From: an uncultured Clostridia bacterium
GTDB taxonomy: Bacteria > Bacillota > Clostridia > Christensenellales > Maliibacteriaceae
Direction of reading: 5' to 3'
DNA length: 8,879 nucleotides
NCBI GenBank assembly: GCA_934613185.1
Contig: CAKTSO010000070.1
Coordinates: 1-8,879 of the forward strand
The position numbers were made by a program, and so were the translations under genes. The number at the start of each line of letters is the position of its first letter. The first letter of the stretch is position 1. The notes below the pieces were generated by a model, which had not been told where the DNA came from, searched no databases, and worked only from the letters and a program-made list of their open reading frames with translations. Positions 6,124 to 8,879 of this stretch are shown one piece after another.

Positions 6124-7170
6124 ATGAAGGGTTTGGCCAAACTTGCCCGCGGCGAAGGGCATATGGACATCATCGACATCCCGGAACCGACGCCGCCTGC
6201 GGGATGGGTAAAAATGGAGATCAAGGTCGCGGGCATCTGCGGCAGCGACCTGCATATCTATCATGACGACATCGACTTCATCATGAAGCCGCCGTGCGTC
6301 GCGGGCCACGAGTTCTCCGGCGTCGTCGCCGAGGTCGGCGAAGGCGTCACGAACTGCAAGGTCGGCGATCACGTCGTCTGCGAGCCGTCGATCGAGATCT
6401 GCGGCGAGTGCCTGTATTGCCGCACCGGCAACTACAACATGTGCCCCGAGCGCAAGTCCATCGGCTTCTACGCCCACGGCACCTTCACCAATTACATGAT
6501 CATGCCCGCCTATCGCGTGCATCACATCAGCGAGACCCTGCCCTATGAGCAGGCCGCGCTGATCGAGCCTCTGGCGTGCGTCTGCCACGGCGTTCTGGAG
6601 CGCGTCCACATCCGTCCCACGGACACCGTGCTCGTCTCCGGCCCCGGCCCCATCGGCCTTTTGACGATGCAGGTCGCCAAGTCCTGCGGCGCGACGGTCT
6701 ACGTCTCCGGCACCGGCCGCGACGCCGAGCGTCTTGCCCTTGCCAAAGAGCTCGGTGCGGACGAAGTCTTCGACGTCACTGCCTGCGACATCCAAAAGGA
6801 GATCTACGCCCGCACGCACGGCCTCGGCGTCGATGTCCTGCTTGAGGCCTCCGGCTTCCCGGGCGCGATCAACTCCGCGCTGACGCTCGTGCGCCGTCAG
6901 GGTCAGTTCCTTCTGATCGGTCTGCCCAGCAAGCCCTTCGAAGTGGACTTCTCCCGCCTGGCCTATCGCGAGATCAACGCCACCGGCTGCCTGTCCTCCC
7001 GCTGGGAGACGTGGGAGATGGCGATCCATCTGGTCGAAAGCGGCAAGGTCAACGTCGAGAAGCTCGTCTCGCACCGTTACTCCATCGCCGACTGGAAGGA
7101 AGCCTTCGAGCGCTTCGACAGCAAGGATTGCCTGAAGATCCTCCTGTACCCGCTGCCGATGGAAGACTGA
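6124..7170 (+). CDS. Zinc-dependent medium-chain alcohol/polyol dehydrogenase
   Basis: A 348-residue cytoplasmic oxidoreductase of the medium-chain family, expected to interconvert an alcohol or polyol and the carbonyl form with NAD(P). Catalytic zinc ligands: C39 in GICGSD, H62-E63 in AGHEFSG, and E148 in LIEPLAC. All four structural zinc cysteines are present (C93, C96, C99, C107 in the ICGECLYC to MC segment). The Rossmann fold shows GPGPIG at 173-178. The usual acidic residue at the end of the second strand is not evident (VSGTGRDAERL), so NADP use is possible. The overall look is that of sorbitol/threonine/galactitol-phosphate-type dehydrogenases; the substrate is not predictable. The start ATG 6124 has AGGAG nine bases upstream. 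It is probably its own transcript, ended by the terminator at 7202-7233. Codon use is strongly C-ending, hinting at good expression. Confidence 0.92.
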   Translation: MKGLAKLARGEGHMDIIDIPEPTPPAGWVKMEIKVAGICGSDLHIYHDDIDFIMKPPCVAGHEFSGVVAEVGEGVTNCKVGDHVVCEPSIEICGECLYCRTGNYNMCPERKSIGFYAHGTFTNYMIMPAYRVHHISETLPYEQAALIEPLACVCHGVLERVHIRPTDTVLVSGPGPIGLLTMQVAKSCGATVYVSGTGRDAERLALAKELGADEVFDVTACDIQKEIYARTHGLGVDVLLEASGFPGAINSALTLVRRQGQFLLIGLPSKPFEVDFSRLAYREINATGCLSSRWETWEMAIHLVESGKVNVEKLVSHRYSIADWKEAFERFDSKDCLKILLYPLPMED

Positions 7171-7201
7171 TCGCATAGATCACAATCACGCTAACCGAAA
7201 G

Positions 7202-7233
7202 AAAAGGATCGATCGTAAGATCGATCCTTTTTT
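7202..7233 (+). terminator. Strong intrinsic terminator after the dehydrogenase gene
   Basis: The arms 7202-7214 and 7219-7231 pair perfectly over 13 bp around the tetraloop GTAA, and the plus strand continues as a six-T run (7228-7233). It lies about 30 bases after the stop. On the minus strand the stem is followed by TTTT, so it may also stop transcripts from the McrB-like gene, which converges on it. Bases 7234-7381 hold no recognisable gene. Confidence 0.85.
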
Positions 7234-7381
7234 GTGTGGGAACGGGCGAGAGAAATTGAATTCACGACTGAATGAAAGTATGCGGCGGCATTGCGAACCG
7301 ATCATTATTTGAAGAAAAGAGCCGGCTTGAATTTGGGACAACGATTATGCCTTTTCGGATTCTTGCTGAATGCGCAGCATG

Positions 7382-8854
7382 TCAAAGGATTGCGTTTCTG
7401 ATGTTTTCTATCCAAGATTCTCCATAACCGCATACGCGAAGATGCGGTATGATGTCATATTCTACGATCTCGTATAATTTCGCAGGCAGATCTGCTTGGT
7501 CGTTTAATCCATATAGATAACCCGGCCCGATACAGTTTTGAAGCTCATATCTTATGGCGCTAAATTCATTAAACGCTTTTAACCGATCCACCAAAAGGTC
7601 AAACGCTTCATTTTTCAAGCTTTTCTGGTAAGCAATGAAACTATCTGTTTCAAATGAAGGCGCCAAGGGAAAGACGGCAAACGTTCTGCGAAGCGCATAG
7701 TTAATACTTCCGCGATTATCCGTGAGATTCATCGTTGCAATTACATGCACGTTCGCAGGGATATAAAACTTCTGGTTATCGATCAACGTTATTGCATTTT
7801 GCTGATTTCGACGACTGCACGCCAACAAGGAAAGTGCTTCACCGAAAACTTTTTCGGGGTCGATGCATTCCATATCGTCAATGATAAAATAATAATCCAA
7901 AATGGGAGTCTCGGCTGCTTGCTCGCAGAACGTTCTAAAGATTCCGTCTTTTCCCATAAAAGCGTTATAGGAATAATTGGAATGCATTTGAATCATGCAT
8001 ACACGGTCAGAATTTGTCTGACCGACGATGGAAGGAGCTAAGCGTTCCGCGATAAAAGTTTTTCCCGTACCAATCACGCCTTGAAGGATAATGTTTTTTC
8101 GCGATTGTATCAATGAGACCAGTTGATCGTACATGGATTCCGACATATGGACTTCGCTCAGGAATCGGTTTTTATCATATCGATAGGGCTCGTATGCTTT
8201 ATCGCACAGCTCGACAAAGCTCTTTACTTCACTTGATTCTTCCTTGAAAGACGCCAATAGATCTTCCATAAGAGCATCGTATTGTTCAAAGTTCGTTGGC
8301 GGGTAATAGACTCGAAGAACTTTGCTTTTGCTTAAATACTGTTTTAAATATGAAATAACGGGCGGCGTTAAACAGAGAAAGCGCTGCGGCGCTATCCAAT
8401 ATAATCCGATGGATAATGTCTGCAGTAAATCGACTTCGTTCGGTTTTTGTTTTTTATAAGAGTAACTCAATGCATCTTCTGCAGCATTATGCAATACACT
8501 TTTCTTTTGATCGGCATATACATATAGCATTGCTGCTTTATATATATCCGACAGATAAGTTTGATGTTCTAAAAAGCGTGAAGAGATGGAAATCATTGGT
8601 AATCCGAGCGTCGATGTCGGTACATCTGCTTTTAATTCAAAACGCTCTTTGAGTGTATTAAGCAGACGATCTCTTTTATCACTACGTCTATCCAGTAATT
8701 CAAAAACAACAAACTCATTACAATATTTAATTTTGCTCAGCAATGGATCCGTAATTAGCACTTTCTGCCACCAAGTGTTACTGTCAAAAGTATTATTGAA
8801 ATACAGTGCCTTCGCCAGTTCCTGATAAAACGGTACCCAATCATACTTTGGCAT
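7382..8854 (-). CDS. McrB-like AAA+ ATPase, variant motifs, no McrC partner seen
   Basis: A 490-residue protein. The N-terminal half starts MPKYDWVPFYQELAKAL, an opening I associate with McrB-type restriction ATPases; residues up to about 230 are mostly helical and unrecognised, possibly the target-recognition part. The AAA+ core follows: Walker A GVIGTGKT (259-266), HSNYSYNAFMG (291-301, compare the SYSYEDF region of McrB), Walker B YFIIDD (322-327), KVFGEALSLL (335-344), VIATMN (371-376) and INYALRRTF (384-392). McrB hydrolyses GTP and moves DNA with the McrC nuclease to cut modified DNA. Here the Walker B glutamate is D327, the DEINR motif reads DDMEC, and MNTADRS reads MNLTDNRG, so nucleotide use may differ. 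ATG 8854 has AAGAGGAG nine bases upstream. The gene is clearly more AT-rich than its neighbours, suggesting transfer. No McrC fits between its stop and the dehydrogenase. Confidence 0.85.
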   Translation of the reverse strand: MPKYDWVPFYQELAKALYFNNTFDSNTWWQKVLITDPLLSKIKYCNEFVVFELLDRRSDKRDRLLNTLKERFELKADVPTSTLGLPMISISSRFLEHQTYLSDIYKAAMLYVYADQKKSVLHNAAEDALSYSYKKQKPNEVDLLQTLSIGLYWIAPQRFLCLTPPVISYLKQYLSKSKVLRVYYPPTNFEQYDALMEDLLASFKEESSEVKSFVELCDKAYEPYRYDKNRFLSEVHMSESMYDQLVSLIQSRKNIILQGVIGTGKTFIAERLAPSIVGQTNSDRVCMIQMHSNYSYNAFMGKDGIFRTFCEQAAETPILDYYFIIDDMECIDPEKVFGEALSLLACSRRNQQNAITLIDNQKFYIPANVHVIATMNLTDNRGSINYALRRTFAVFPLAPSFETDSFIAYQKSLKNEAFDLLVDRLKAFNEFSAIRYELQNCIGPGYLYGLNDQADLPAKLYEIVEYDIIPHLRVCGYGESWIENIRNAIL

Positions 8855-8879
8855 GAGACAAATCTCCTCTTTTCAATTT

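Noticed and set aside
6094..7176. Minus-strand open frame of 360 codons opposite the dehydrogenase
   Set aside because: The plus strand has the full set of zinc and Rossmann motifs, so this is a shadow.
1..8879. CRISPR arrays, tRNA or rRNA genes, insertion-sequence transposases
   Set aside because: I saw no regularly spaced repeats, no cloverleaf with a T-loop GTTCRA motif, and no transposase motif in any real frame.

Overview
The window looks like a chromosomal segment of a fairly GC-rich, low-branching Firmicute, probably a gut-type Clostridia lineage. The reasons are strong AGGAGG ribosome binding sites on nearly every gene, extended -10 promoters (TGnTATAAT type), GTG and TTG starts with good Shine-Dalgarno sequences, a CvpA-family gene behind a membrane-anchored propeller-like protein, and an ABC-F ATPase next to an MmcQ/YjbR protein. 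This taxonomic reading is inference; nothing in the window fixes a genus.

Layout from left to right. (1) Bases 1-451, minus strand: N-terminal third of an ABC-F ATPase, running off the left edge. (2) Bases 574-906, plus: a small MmcQ/YjbR-family protein, divergent from the ABC-F gene; the two promoters share about 60 bp. (3) Bases 920-1198: a gene-free, AT-rich element (39% GC) that folds almost completely into one multibranched structure, with a 21-bp closing stem, a 21-pair second stem enclosing three hairpins, and a long interrupted arm. All six imperfect pairs are G.U when read on the plus strand, so it looks like a structured RNA, or an RNA-forming mobile repeat. I cannot assign it to a known family, and it is the main discovery candidate. 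(4) Bases 1244-2560, minus: an FGGY-family sugar kinase. (5) Bases 2597-2635: a hairpin that acts as terminator of the upstream glycosyltransferase and also carries a perfect extended -10 for the kinase. (6) Bases 2664-3935, minus: a membrane-bound family 2 glycosyltransferase. (7) Bases 4189-6042, plus: a two-gene unit of a membrane-anchored beta-propeller-like protein (TTG start) and a CvpA-family membrane protein (GTG start). (8) Bases 6124-7170, plus: a zinc-dependent medium-chain alcohol/polyol dehydrogenase, closed by a strong terminator at 7202-7233. (9) Bases 7382-8854, minus: an AT-rich McrB-like AAA+ ATPase with altered Walker B and sensor motifs and no McrC partner in the available space, probably acquired horizontally.

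Genes 1-8 read as ordinary host housekeeping and accessory metabolism; no single pathway ties them together. The sugar kinase and the polyol-type dehydrogenase could both serve carbohydrate use, but they are not in one operon. The right end is compositionally foreign and has the character of a defence-type gene. The long antisense frames opposite the GC-rich genes are codon-bias shadows and are not annotated.
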